A stretch of DNA of 64,000 nucleotides from positions 1,736,001 to 1,800,000 of the forward strand of contig NZ_CP159253.1 of NCBI RefSeq assembly GCF_040438645.1, given 5' to 3'. A program made the position numbers and the translations under genes. The stretch's first letter is position 1, and each line of letters begins with the position of its first letter. This DNA comes from Mesorhizobium sp. WSM2240 (GTDB lineage Bacteria; Pseudomonadota; Alphaproteobacteria; Rhizobiales; Rhizobiaceae). Positions 37,848-46,095 of the stretch are shown one piece after another. Below the pieces are notes generated by a model. The model was not told where the DNA came from. It did not search any database and worked only from the letters and a program-made list of their open reading frames with translations.

Positions 37848-39152
37848 TCAGTCACGGGACGCTCCGGTGCTCGCGCCGGCCAGTTCGTCCGTCCAGCGCC
37901 GGAATAGCGCGCTGGCATTGACTCCTCCGAAGCCAAAGCCATTGGAGATCGCGTATTCCATCGCCATTGGCCGAGCCCGGTTTGCGACGAAGTCGATTCC
38001 GTCGCCGGCCGTATCGGGAGCGCTCAGATTGAGTGTCGGCGGCGCCACCTGATCCCTGAGCGCCAGAATCGCGAAGATGGCTCCGAGCCCGCCGGCGGCG
38101 CCAAGCAGGTGTCCGGTCGCCGATTTCGTCGCGCTGACAGCAATCGCGAAATCGCGCCCGAACAGCCTCTTGATCGCTTCCATCTCGCCCAGATCTCCGA
38201 CCGGCGTGGAAGTCGCATGCGCGTTGAGGTGGCTGACGTCGCGCGGCGAAATTCCTGCCTGAGCGATTGCTATCTCCATGGCCCGGCGCGCGCCGTCGCC
38301 GTCCTCCGGTCCTGAGGTGACGTGGTGAGCGTCCGCGGTCGTGCCGTAGCCGACGAGCTCGGCGAGCGGCTTTGCACCTCGCGCAAGCGCGTGGTCCAAT
38401 TCCTCGATTACCAGGACACCGGCTCCCTCACCCATGACGAAGCCGTCCCGTGACATGTCGAAAGGTCGGGAAGCTTCATCAGGACGATGATTGAAGGATG
38501 TCGAAAGGGAGCGTGCCGCGGCAAACCCGCCGAGGCTGACGATGTTCATGCACGCTTCCGTGCCACCGCACACGGCGATGTCGGCCTCGTTGGCGCGGAT
38601 AAGACGAGCCGCGTCGCCGATCGCCTGGATGCCGGCTGCACAGGCCGTCACCGGTGCACCGAGCGGACCTTTGAAGCCGTGGCGGATCGAGATCTGGCCT
38701 GCCGCGAGGTTCACCAGGAAGGACGGCACCGTAAAAGGCGACAGACGGCGGACGCCGCGCCGGTCGACCGTGCGCACCGCCTCGGTTATGGCGGGGAAGC
38801 CGCCGATGCCCGAGGCGATGATCGTGGCCGTGCGCAAGCGATCCGCTTCCGAGAGGGGTCTCCAGTCCGCCTGAGCAAGCGCCTCGTGTGCAGCCGCGAG
38901 CCCGAAGAGGATGAAGCGGTCTACCTTGCGCTGGTCCTTCGGCGCAAAGACGGAATTCGGATCAAACCCAGCTTCGGGGTCTTCTTCCAGGGAGGGGACC
39001 ACTCCGCCGACTTTCGCCGGCAGGTCTCCCACCACATCGTCCGAAAGCCTCCGGATACCCGAGCGACCGGCCAGGAGGCGCGACCAAGACGCTTCGATAT
39101 CTGCAGCAAGGGGCGTGACCGCTCCCATGCCCGTAACAACAATCCGTCGCAT
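37848..39152 (-). CDS. Beta-ketoacyl-ACP synthase II (FabF-like paralogue)
   Basis: The 434-residue product is a condensing enzyme with the Cys-His-His triad intact: Cys171 in 'PVTACAAGIQAIG', His312 in NAHATSTPVGD and His348 in 'KSATGHLLGAAGG'. The usual FabF operon partners (acpP, fabD) are absent. It lies next to a TetR gene and an efflux operon, so it is likely a secondary FabF, perhaps for lipid remodelling or a secondary product. AGGAG precedes the ATG. Confidence 0.9.
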   Translation of the reverse strand: MRRIVVTGMGAVTPLAADIEASWSRLLAGRSGIRRLSDDVVGDLPAKVGGVVPSLEEDPEAGFDPNSVFAPKDQRKVDRFILFGLAAAHEALAQADWRPLSEADRLRTATIIASGIGGFPAITEAVRTVDRRGVRRLSPFTVPSFLVNLAAGQISIRHGFKGPLGAPVTACAAGIQAIGDAARLIRANEADIAVCGGTEACMNIVSLGGFAAARSLSTSFNHRPDEASRPFDMSRDGFVMGEGAGVLVIEELDHALARGAKPLAELVGYGTTADAHHVTSGPEDGDGARRAMEIAIAQAGISPRDVSHLNAHATSTPVGDLGEMEAIKRLFGRDFAIAVSATKSATGHLLGAAGGLGAIFAILALRDQVAPPTLNLSAPDTAGDGIDFVANRARPMAMEYAISNGFGFGGVNASALFRRWTDELAGASTGASRD

Positions 39153-39199
39153 CTATTCTCCTATCAGTTCGGCTGCGCCGTCAGCGCTGCCCAAGCCGT

Positions 39200-39781
39200 T
39201 CAAGCGGCGACGGCTGCGCGAACCTGTTTTCTCGCCGCATCCAGAAAGGCCTGGGCGAGGTCGGGGTCATTGACGACGCGCGATAGAATCACCGCACCGA
39301 CCATCGTCGAGAGAACGGCCATGGCCTTGTCATCGGTCTCCTTGCCGTCGGTCGCGGCAGTCAACCGGCCGAGGATTCCGAGATACTCCCTGATCCCCGC
39401 TTCGAACGACGCTTTCACGTCGCTGCCTTGCCTGGCTGCGTCCGAGCCGAGCGCCACGATCGGGCAGCCGTCCATCCTTTCTCCGCGATGGTCCATGCTG
39501 AGGTAGAATGCGATCACCGCGCCAAGCGGATCCTCGGATTTTTCCGCGGTCGCGGCCGACCATCGGTGGGTGGCGCTCTCCATCGCCCGCCTGGACGCCT
39601 GCGCTGCCAGGTCCTCCTTTGACGCGAACTGCTTGTAAAAGGCGCCTTGGGTCAGCCCGGCGCCCTTCATCAGATCCTTGAGGCCGATGCCGTCAAAGCC
39701 GTGCTCCCGAAAAAGCCGGCTTGCCACATTGATTACGGTTTCGCGGTTTTCCGCAGCCTGCATGCGACTTACACGCATCAT
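39200..39781 (-). CDS. TetR/AcrR-family transcriptional repressor
   Basis: The 193-residue product has an N-terminal TetR helix-turn-helix ('NVASRLFREHGFDGIGLKDLMKGAGLTQGAFYKQFASKEDL') and a helical ligand-binding domain. It is divergent from the efflux adaptor gene and lies over two 20-bp operators in the gap, the classic set-up for a repressor of an RND pump. The start is ATG 39781 (an ATG doublet), with AAAGGA upstream. It probably also controls the fabF-like gene downstream. Confidence 0.92.
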   Translation of the reverse strand: MMRVSRMQAAENRETVINVASRLFREHGFDGIGLKDLMKGAGLTQGAFYKQFASKEDLAAQASRRAMESATHRWSAATAEKSEDPLGAVIAFYLSMDHRGERMDGCPIVALGSDAARQGSDVKASFEAGIREYLGILGRLTAATDGKETDDKAMAVLSTMVGAVILSRVVNDPDLAQAFLDAARKQVRAAVAA

Positions 39782-39794
39782 CAATTTCCTTTTT

Positions 39795-39843
39795 TAGATT
39801 GCATTCGTAATCTATACGCTATATAGAGTGCGAACGCAATCTA
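39795..39843. promoter_or_regulatory. Two tandem TetR-type operators
   Basis: Two similar 20-bp imperfect palindromes lie at 39795-39814 and 39824-39843. Both begin TAGA, end ATCTA and share an inverted TAGATTGC/GCAATCTA-like consensus. The first has 6-bp perfect outer arms (TAGATT/AATCTA); the second has a perfect inner GTGCG/CGCA-type match with one outer mismatch. They sit 9 bp apart in the divergent gap and cover both promoters, so one repressor can shut both directions. Confidence 0.8.
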
Positions 39844-39864
39844 TTTTGACATGAGGCGACGAGC

Positions 39865-40974
39865 GTGAAAAAGAGACCCGTTCTTGTGCTGGGAGCATTC
39901 CTGACCGCAGTCTCAGGGACGGCTGCATTCGTCACACTTGCCATTCCCACGCAGGGAGCCTCTGCCGTGAGCGACCCGAGGCAGGAGGCGCCGATCGTCA
40001 GACTGGTGACGGCAGCGCGGGTGACCGGGGCCGAACGCGGCTTCACGGGCATCATCGGAGCGAGGGTGGAGAGCAATCTCGGTTTCCGCGTCCCCGGAAA
40101 GATCGTGGAACGGTTCGTGGATGTCGGACAGGAGGTCAAAGCCGGCCAGCCGCTGATGCGGATCGACGACACCGACCTTCGCCTCGCACTCACGGCCAAG
40201 CGCAACGCCGTTGCCGCAGCGCGTGCAATAGTCGCTCAGACAGAACCGGATGAACGGCGATACGCCAGTTTGCTCAAAGATGGATGGGTCGCCCGACAGC
40301 GCTACGAGCAGGCGAAGGCTGCATTGGATACAGCCGAGGCGCAACTCGCCGCCGCCGAAGCCGAAGCACGGGTCGCCGAGAATGAGGCGACCTATGCTGT
40401 CCTGGTAGCGGACGCGGGTGGAACGGTGGTCGAAGCGCTTGGCGAGCCGGGGCAGGTCGTCTCTGCCGGCCAGCCGGTGGTCCGGATCGCCCAGGCAGGC
40501 CCCCGCGAAGCGGTGGTCGCGCTTCCCGAAACGATCCGGCCGGCGATCGGCTCGGTGGCCGAGGCCAGCGTGTATGGGGGAGATGGGCGTCGCTATACGG
40601 CACATCTCCGGCAGCTGTCGGACTCCGCCGATGCCCAGACCCGTACCTTTGAGGCCCGCTATGTGCTTGACGGTGAGGCCGCGGCGGCACCGCTTGGCGC
40701 CACGGTAACCATTCGGCTTGCAAGCCAGGCGAGCCAGCCGGAAGTCCAGGTGCCGCTGGGAGCCGTGCTCGATGACGGCGAGAAGACCGGCGTCTGGGCT
40801 TTGGACAGCGCCACCTCGACCGTGCGCTTTCAGCCCGTCAAGCTTGTCCGTGTGACCAGCGAAACCGCCGTGATCTCCGGACTGAACTCTGGCGATCCGA
40901 TTGTTTCGCTCGGGGCCCATCTTCTGCAGGAGGGCGCTCGCGTCAGGACTGCGTCTCAAAGCAGGGCCAACTGA
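39865..40974 (+). CDS. RND efflux periplasmic adaptor subunit
   Basis: The 369-residue membrane-fusion protein has an N-terminal signal-anchor (about 5-28), a lipoyl/barrel-sandwich domain ('GFRVPGKIVERFVDVGQEVKAGQPLMRIDDTDL', closing 'GGTVVEALGEPGQVVSAGQPVVRI'), a central alpha-hairpin and a C-terminal beta-barrel. It links an RND pump in the inner membrane to an outer-membrane channel; no TolC-type gene is in the window. It is the first gene of the efflux operon controlled by the adjacent TetR. Confidence 0.92.
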   Translation: MKKRPVLVLGAFLTAVSGTAAFVTLAIPTQGASAVSDPRQEAPIVRLVTAARVTGAERGFTGIIGARVESNLGFRVPGKIVERFVDVGQEVKAGQPLMRIDDTDLRLALTAKRNAVAAARAIVAQTEPDERRYASLLKDGWVARQRYEQAKAALDTAEAQLAAAEAEARVAENEATYAVLVADAGGTVVEALGEPGQVVSAGQPVVRIAQAGPREAVVALPETIRPAIGSVAEASVYGGDGRRYTAHLRQLSDSADAQTRTFEARYVLDGEAAAAPLGATVTIRLASQASQPEVQVPLGAVLDDGEKTGVWALDSATSTVRFQPVKLVRVTSETAVISGLNSGDPIVSLGAHLLQEGARVRTASQSRAN

Positions 40975-41001
40975 GCTTCAATCTTTCCGCAATCACCGTT
41001 G
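40975..41001 (+). other. Remnant of an RND-pump gene start after the adaptor
   Basis: Directly after the adaptor stop, CTGAGCTTCAATCTTTCCGC would translate as LSFNLSA.. and matches the start of the pump gene (MNLNLSAIAV) except that ATG has become CTG. It is followed at once by the NTF2-like gene's ribosome binding site. The remnant indicates that a pump gene once started here. Confidence 0.6.
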
Positions 41002-41011
41002 GAGAGGTCCA

Positions 41012-41464
41012 ATGCTATACAGTTCCATCGTCGAGAAAGAAATCCGAAAGACCTTCGACCACGTCAACAACCATCGCTGGGACGAGGCGGTGAAAGCAGT
41101 CGCGCCGCACGTCCATCACCGCGTTTCCGGCGCCCACGCGCTTGGTGGTGAGCGCCACGGCAAAGAAGCCCTGCGCCGCTGGTTTGAGCGCCTCGGCCGC
41201 GTCCTGCCCAATCTCCATATCAAGGTCAACAACGTCTGGGTGAAGGGCTGGCCGTGGCATACTACCGTGTTTGCCCAGTGGGACGGCACCGCAACGCTGC
41301 TCAACGGCGACGCGTCGTACGTCAACCGTGGTCTCCATGTGTTCACCCTGCGGTGGGGCAGGGTCTATGCACTCGAGGAATTTCAAGATTCACAAGCAGC
41401 GGCCCATGCTCTTGCCGCCCAAGCGGCAGCTGGCCTCGAAGAGGCTGCCGCCGAACAATTGTAA
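41012..41464 (+). CDS. NTF2-like (SnoaL-type) small protein
   Basis: The 150-residue product has the cone-shaped NTF2/SnoaL pattern: a helical N terminus ('EKEIRKTFDHVNNHRWDEAVKAVAPHVHHRVSG'), then strands including 'HGKEALRRWFERLGRVLPNLHIKVNNVWVKGW' and 'TTVFAQWDGTATLLNG'. It lies between the adaptor and the pump, an unusual place, and is flanked by copies of the adaptor/pump junction. GGAGAGG precedes the ATG. Function unknown; it may bind a small ligand. Confidence 0.82.
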   Translation: MLYSSIVEKEIRKTFDHVNNHRWDEAVKAVAPHVHHRVSGAHALGGERHGKEALRRWFERLGRVLPNLHIKVNNVWVKGWPWHTTVFAQWDGTATLLNGDASYVNRGLHVFTLRWGRVYALEEFQDSQAAAHALAAQAAAGLEEAAAEQL

Positions 41465-41511
41465 GCTAGCGGAGCGCGCAGTTGGAGGCCCACGCCTTCG
41501 GATAAGCGCAG

Positions 41512-41582
41512 TTCACTCGGCACCAACTTCTGCAGGACGGCGCGAGCGTCGGGACGACGAATGCCGAGGAAATAGGATAGCC
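41512..41582 (+). pseudogene. C-terminal remnant of a second RND adaptor
   Basis: Allowing one missing base, this stretch reads SLGT-LLQDGASVGTTNAEEIG-stop and matches the C terminus of the intact adaptor (SLGAHLLQEGARVRTAS). It ends just before the pump ATG, as the native adaptor-pump junction would. It is therefore the tail of a second, diverged adaptor gene whose body is gone. Confidence 0.6.
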
Positions 41583-41587
41583 AACCG

Positions 41588-44500
41588 ATGAACCTCAATC
41601 TTTCCGCGATCGCCGTTCGCGAACGCGCCGTCACCCTGTTCTTCATTCTCCTGCTGGTGGCCGCCGGCGCCTACGCGTTCGTCATGCTCGGGCGGGCGGA
41701 GGACCCCAACTTCACCATCAAGACCCTGACGGTCACGACCGTATGGCCGGGCGCGACGGCGCGCGAGATGCAGGACCTCGTCGCCGAGCCATTGGAGAAG
41801 CGGCTTCAGGAGCTGACCTGGTATGACCGGGTTGAGACGACCACGCGGCCGGGTTACGCCTATATGACGGTCACGCTGAAGGACAGCACACCGCCTTATG
41901 TGGTGCAGGAGGAGTTCTACCAGGCCCGCAAGAAGCTCGGGGATGAAGCCCGCAACCTGCCGTCCGGTGTCTTCGGCCCCTTCGTCAACGACGAATATTC
42001 GGACGTGAGCTTTGCCCTTTATGCTCTCAAGGCGAAGGGCATGCCGATGCGTGAGTTGGCCAGGCAGGCCGAGGCGATCCGCCAGGACCTCCTGCACGTA
42101 TCAGGCGTCAAGAAGATCAACATCCTCGGCGAGCGGCCCGAGCAGATATTCGTCGAGTTCTCCTACGCCAAACTGGCGACCCTCGGCGTCTCGGCGCAGG
42201 ATATCATTGCCGCCTTGCAGCGGCAGAACACCGTCACACCGGCCGGCTCGATCGACATCCAGGGACCGCAGGTCTTCATCCGGGTCGACGGCGCTTATGA
42301 CAGTGTCCAGGCGATTGCCGACACACCGATCGTCACTGCGGGGCGGACCCTGAAGCTCTCTGACATCGCCGACGTCCGCCGCGGCTACGAGGATCCTCCG
42401 ACCTACCTTATCCGACGCCAGGGTGAGCCCACCATCATGCTCGCAGCCGTTATGCAGGAGGGCTGGGACGGTCTCGCGCTCGGCAAGGCGCTGGAGGACA
42501 GGACTGCGGAAATCGCGCAGACACTGCCCCTCGGAATGACGCTCGACAAGGTGACTGATCAGGCCATCAACATCACGCATGCAGTTGACGAATTCATGAT
42601 GAAGTTCGCGATGGCGCTCGGAGTGGTGCTGCTGGTGAGCCTGCTCAGCCTAGGCTGGCGCGTCGGCATTGTCGTGGCGGCTGCTGTCCCCCTGACGCTT
42701 GCCGTCGTGTTCCTCATCATGCTGGAAACCGGCCGGTTCTTCGACCGCATCACGCTCGGCGCCCTCATCCTGGCGCTCGGTCTTCTCGTCGACGACGCCA
42801 TCATCGCCATCGAGGTCATGGTGGTGAAGATGGAAGAGGGCATGGACCGCATCAAGGCCGCGGCCTATGCGTGGAGCCACACCGCGGCGCCGATGCTGTC
42901 CGGAACACTCGTGACGATCGCCGGGTTCCTGCCGGTGGGCTTCGCGCGCTCGACGGCCGGCGAATACGCCGGCAACATCTTCTGGGTCGTGGGATTCGCC
43001 CTTATCGTCTCCTGGATCGTCGCGGTGATCTTCACGCCTTATCTTGGCGTCAAGATGCTGCCTGAGATCAAACCGGTCGAGGGCGGTCACCACGCGATCT
43101 ACGACACACCGAACTATCGGCGTCTGCGACGGCTCATCACCTTTGCCGTGCGCCACAAGTTCGTAACCAGCGCTATCGTCGGCATCGCCTTCGCGCTTTC
43201 CGTTGTCGGCATGGGCTCCCTCAAACAGCAGTTCTTCCCGACATCCGACCGCCCGGAAGTGCTGGTGGAGGTTCGCCTGCCGGAAGGCACCAGCATCGAG
43301 ACGACGACCGCCACAGTCGAGAAGCTCGAAAACTGGCTGGACGAACAGCCCGAGGCTGAGATCGTCACGAGCTATGTCGGTCAGGGCGCGCCCCGCTTCT
43401 TCTTCGCAATGGCGCCGGAACTGCCTGATCCCGCCTTCGCCAAGATCGTCGTGCTGACACCGGACGCGGCGGCGCGCGAGGCCTTGAAGCACCGGCTCCG
43501 GGAGGCGGTTTCACAGGGGCTTGCACCTGAGGCCTATGTGCGCGTCACTCAGCTTGTGTTCGGACCCTACACGCCGTTCCCGGTCGAGTTTCGGGTCATG
43601 GGACCTGATCCCGCACAATTGTACGGTATTTCCGAGAAGGCCCTCGACATCATGCGAGGCGTCCCGGACGTACGGCAGGCCAACCGCGATTGGGGCAATC
43701 GCACGCCCGTACTTCGCTTCATCCCGGATCAGGATCGGCTGAACCTCATCGGCCTCTCGCCGGCCGAGGTGGCCCAGCAACTGCAATTCCTCCTCACCGG
43801 CATTCCCGTTACGCAGGTCCGTGAGGACATCCGCAATGTCCCCATCGTTGCACGCAGCGCCGGCGGCGAGCGGCTGGATCCGGCACGTCTGGCGGATTTC
43901 TCGTTGATAAGCCGGGACGGCCGGCAGATTCCGCTCGACCAGATCGGCCATTCGGAAGTCCGTCTGGAAGAGCCGATCCTGAAGCGCCGCGATCGCACAC
44001 CGGTCATCACGATCCGCTCGGATATCAACGAGGCGACCCAGCCTCCAGAAGTTTCCAAGGAGATCATGAAGGCCCTTCAGCCGCTGATCGCATCCCTTCC
44101 GGCCGGCTATCGCATTGAACTGGGTGGATCGATCGAGGAGGCTGAAAAAGCCAACACCGCGCTGGGTAAAGTCTTCCCGGCCATGATCGCCGCCATGCTG
44201 ATCGTCATCATGCTGCAGGTGCGATCCTTCTCCACGATGGCCATGGTCATGCTGACGGCGCCGCTCGGCCTCGTAGGCGTCGTGCCGATGTTGCTCGCCT
44301 TCAACCAGCCCTTCGGATTCAACGCTATTCTGGGAATGATAGGACTGGCCGGCATTTTGATGCGCAACACGCTCATCTTGACCGAACAGATCAAGGAGAA
44401 CCGTGCTGCCGGCCTCGACGACTATCACGCCGTCATCGAAGCCACGGTGCAACGCACAAGGCCCGTGGTCCTGACCGCACTTGCCGCCGTTCTGGCCTTC

Positions 44501-44707
44501 ATTCCTCTCACGAGCTCCGTTTTCTGGGGATCGATGGCCTATACGCTGATCGGCGGCACGGCGGTCGGCACGGTGCTGATCCTGCTCTTCCTTCCCGCGC
44601 TCTATGCCGCGTGGTTCCGGATCAAACCAACAGCAGACGACGTTCAAGAGGAGCCATCCGGCTCGACGGATGAACCGGAAATGCAAACAGCAATTGCTGC
44701 CGAATAG
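41588..44707 (+). CDS. RND efflux transporter permease
   Basis: The 1039-residue product is a proton-driven hydrophobe/amphiphile RND pump with 12 membrane helices and two large periplasmic loops. Proton-relay acidic residues are visible in TM4 ('LILALGLLVDDAIIAIEVMV') and the duplicated half has the matching helices near 880-1010. Sequence style fits pumps with a single adaptor, of VexF type. Substrates are unknown. The NTF2-like gene and an adaptor remnant precede it, so its expression may come from the same operon. Confidence 0.93.
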   Translation: MNLNLSAIAVRERAVTLFFILLLVAAGAYAFVMLGRAEDPNFTIKTLTVTTVWPGATAREMQDLVAEPLEKRLQELTWYDRVETTTRPGYAYMTVTLKDSTPPYVVQEEFYQARKKLGDEARNLPSGVFGPFVNDEYSDVSFALYALKAKGMPMRELARQAEAIRQDLLHVSGVKKINILGERPEQIFVEFSYAKLATLGVSAQDIIAALQRQNTVTPAGSIDIQGPQVFIRVDGAYDSVQAIADTPIVTAGRTLKLSDIADVRRGYEDPPTYLIRRQGEPTIMLAAVMQEGWDGLALGKALEDRTAEIAQTLPLGMTLDKVTDQAINITHAVDEFMMKFAMALGVVLLVSLLSLGWRVGIVVAAAVPLTLAVVFLIMLETGRFFDRITLGALILALGLLVDDAIIAIEVMVVKMEEGMDRIKAAAYAWSHTAAPMLSGTLVTIAGFLPVGFARSTAGEYAGNIFWVVGFALIVSWIVAVIFTPYLGVKMLPEIKPVEGGHHAIYDTPNYRRLRRLITFAVRHKFVTSAIVGIAFALSVVGMGSLKQQFFPTSDRPEVLVEVRLPEGTSIETTTATVEKLENWLDEQPEAEIVTSYVGQGAPRFFFAMAPELPDPAFAKIVVLTPDAAAREALKHRLREAVSQGLAPEAYVRVTQLVFGPYTPFPVEFRVMGPDPAQLYGISEKALDIMRGVPDVRQANRDWGNRTPVLRFIPDQDRLNLIGLSPAEVAQQLQFLLTGIPVTQVREDIRNVPIVARSAGGERLDPARLADFSLISRDGRQIPLDQIGHSEVRLEEPILKRRDRTPVITIRSDINEATQPPEVSKEIMKALQPLIASLPAGYRIELGGSIEEAEKANTALGKVFPAMIAAMLIVIMLQVRSFSTMAMVMLTAPLGLVGVVPMLLAFNQPFGFNAILGMIGLAGILMRNTLILTEQIKENRAAGLDDYHAVIEATVQRTRPVVLTALAAVLAFIPLTSSVFWGSMAYTLIGGTAVGTVLILLFLPALYAAWFRIKPTADDVQEEPSGSTDEPEMQTAIAAE

Positions 44708-44842
44708 AGCTCTGTTGTCGCAGGAGGCGGTTCAAGTTCTCGCCCGCTGGCTTTGCCTGAACGCAGGGCCAGCTGCGATAGCCGAATTCGGCATGAGCCG
44801 CGCGTTCGGGCAAAGTGTTACCTATGTCTCTGGAATAAATGG

Positions 44843-44873
44843 AACCCATGCGTCCGGAACGGACCCGTGGGTT
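44843..44873 (-). terminator. Displaced tRNA-Arg terminator hairpin
   Basis: An imperfect stem (AACCCATGCGTCCG with CGGACCCGTGGGTT, GAA loop) ends exactly where the left attachment repeat begins. Read on the minus strand it would directly follow the tRNA-Arg CCA end before insertion of the element, so it is likely the native tRNA terminator now 16.6 kb away. Confidence 0.5.
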
Positions 44874-44892
44874 AATGGCGATCCCGGCAGGA
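44874..44892. repeat. attL: 19-bp copy of the tRNA-Arg 3' end
   Basis: AATGGCGATCCCGGCAGGA is identical to the 3' end of tRNA-Arg(TCT) plus two flanking bases at 61423-61441. This is the usual product of tyrosine-integrase insertion into a tRNA 3' end. Flanking bases differ on both sides, so the core is 19 bp. Adjacent GCGCCATT makes a 7-bp inverted repeat with AATGGCG around the core. Confidence 0.9.
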
Positions 44893-45009
44893 GCGCCATT
44901 TTCGAGGGATTTCAATGGCATATTGTGGCTAACCCCGCCAAACCCGCTCATTGAAAGCAAAAGCGAATTTCCCCCGACTGCTAACCTCTTTCTCAGCCCT
45001 TGAAGCACG

Positions 45010-45037
45010 AAAGCCCCCGGTTCCGCTCCGGGGCTTT
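45010..45037. terminator. Hairpin terminator at the left end of the element
   Basis: AAAGCCCCCGG and CCGGGGCTTT form a strong stem with a short loop and A/T flanks, so it can terminate in either direction. It may insulate the element from read-through of the efflux operon. Confidence 0.7.
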
Positions 45038-45039
45038 CA

Positions 45040-45092
45040 CACCGTTTGGACGGTGCAAGGTCTGTAGAGGACCGTCAACACGATAGCACCGT
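45040..45092 (+). promoter_or_regulatory. Leader with mutually exclusive stems before the winged-helix gene
   Basis: The segment ACGGTG at 45050 can pair with CACCGT at 45040 (6-bp stem, TTGG loop). Alternatively GACGGT pairs with ACCGTC at 45071, or ACGGTG with CACCGT at 45087. Such competing stems are typical of attenuators or copy-control leaders. It is purely a sequence observation. Confidence 0.35.
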
Positions 45093-45134
45093 TCGTCCCC
45101 GCCGCAAGGCGCACTCCATCAAGTGGGGCAAAGG

Positions 45135-45680
45135 ATGAACCACCTGCAAAATCCCGCCGCTAAGGCGAAACTCAAAACCTACATCGCAGCCGACAAGCCG
45201 AAGAAGGAACGCAAGCCGAAAGAGATCGTCCACGAAATCGAGACCAAGGCGGACTTCGCCGGATGGTGTGCGCAGTTCCCCGGTCCCGCGAAGCTGTTCG
45301 GCATGATCGTGCGACGGTGGGGCGGCTCCACCGCGACCGCCCGCGACAGCAAAGGCCAGTGGGCGGCATACACGCATGATGAATGGTGCAAGGTCGCTGG
45401 CGTTGCTGCCGTATCGACGTTGAAGCATCGCCTCGACCGGATAGAGGAAGCCGGACTTATCGAGCGCGCCTTGCACCGGCACAATGGCACGGCGGTCAAA
45501 TCCTTCATCCGTCCGACGCCCTTGGCTCTTTCCGTCACGAACGCCAAGGCGGAAGATTGGAAGCGCCTTGGCTTGTCTGCCCCCGTGAACGGCAAGGCGG
45601 CGGCTGGGAAACCAAAGGTCGAAAAGCCTGAAAAGACGTTCGGCGGGACGTTCGTGGTGAAGCCCAAACCAGAAGACTGA
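45135..45680 (+). CDS. Winged-helix protein, candidate replication initiator of the element
   Basis: The 181-residue product has a basic Lys-rich N terminus and a winged-helix DNA-binding region at about 70-130 ('YTHDEWCKVAGVAAVSTLKHRLDRIEEAGLIER'), like phage replication-initiator N-terminal domains or Rep proteins. It is the only protein in the element that could start replication. Iteron-like repeats lie immediately downstream. The C terminus is Lys/Pro-rich and likely disordered. I chose ATG 45135 (GGGGCAAAGG upstream); GTG 45123 is an alternative. The family is not certain. Confidence 0.7.
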   Translation: MNHLQNPAAKAKLKTYIAADKPKKERKPKEIVHEIETKADFAGWCAQFPGPAKLFGMIVRRWGGSTATARDSKGQWAAYTHDEWCKVAGVAAVSTLKHRLDRIEEAGLIERALHRHNGTAVKSFIRPTPLALSVTNAKAEDWKRLGLSAPVNGKAAAGKPKVEKPEKTFGGTFVVKPKPED

Positions 45681-45691
45681 CAGGGGGTTCC

Positions 45692-45750
45692 GACTAGCCA
45701 ATCTCGGCGGTCCAGATTGGCTAGTCTGTTGGCTAGTCCATTGGCTAGTC
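45692..45750. repeat. Iteron-like repeats downstream of the winged-helix gene
   Basis: TTGGCTAGTC occurs three times at exact 12-bp spacing (45717, 45729, 45741), and an inverted copy GACTAGCCAA lies at 45692. The first direct copy and the inverted copy also form 13-nt perfect arms (GACTAGCCAATCT/AGATTGGCTAGTC) with a 9-nt loop. No T-tract follows, so this is unlikely to be a plain terminator. Directly repeated sites next to a winged-helix gene suggest an origin. Confidence 0.7.
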
Positions 45751-46095
45751 GATTACACTAAGACACTCTCATTCACTTCGTTCATTCGAGCATCTTTATC
45801 CGGGATGTAAACATCCATTCCGTTCCGGCCTGTTTTCGCAAACAGGCTCGGAGTGCATTTTCCGAACCATGTTCGGGGAAGACAAGTCGCTTCGCTCCTT
45901 ATCCCCTTCCGGGGAGCCATCCCCCCTGTAGTCCCCCCTTCCGCTGGGACGCATTCTGCACCAAGTCCGGTTTGACCGCTGCTCCCGCGCTTTGTAGGAT
46001 GGCGGCGCTTAATCGACCTGCATCCCTCCGGTTTGCCTTAGAGTGTCGATAGAGCGGGGCGCACCCGCAAGCAAATCCAACGCTTGCAGGTGCGC
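45751..46095. other. Non-coding stretch rich in dyads
   Basis: Three perfect dyads lie in this gap before the portal gene: GGATGT-AA-ACATCC (45803-45816), CCTGTTT-tcgc-AAACAGG (45829-45846) and CCGAAC-CAT-GTTCGG (45862-45876). Together with the iterons they make a compact 185-bp block that could be an origin or the promoter/operator of the structural operon. No ORF with coding character is visible. Confidence 0.5.

Larger units (their letters stand above)
44708..45134. other. Intergenic stretch containing the left element boundary
   Basis: The first 166 bp (to 44873) are host sequence and end in a hairpin that is probably the original tRNA-Arg terminator. The 19-bp attachment repeat follows, then about 240 bp of element leader with a strong hairpin at 45010-45037 and further dyads before the winged-helix gene. 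No gene is visible. Confidence 0.6.

Noticed and set aside
45714..45750. Terminator of the winged-helix gene
   Set aside because: The 13-bp stem is real but has no T-tract and is continued by exact 12-bp repeats, which fits iterons better.
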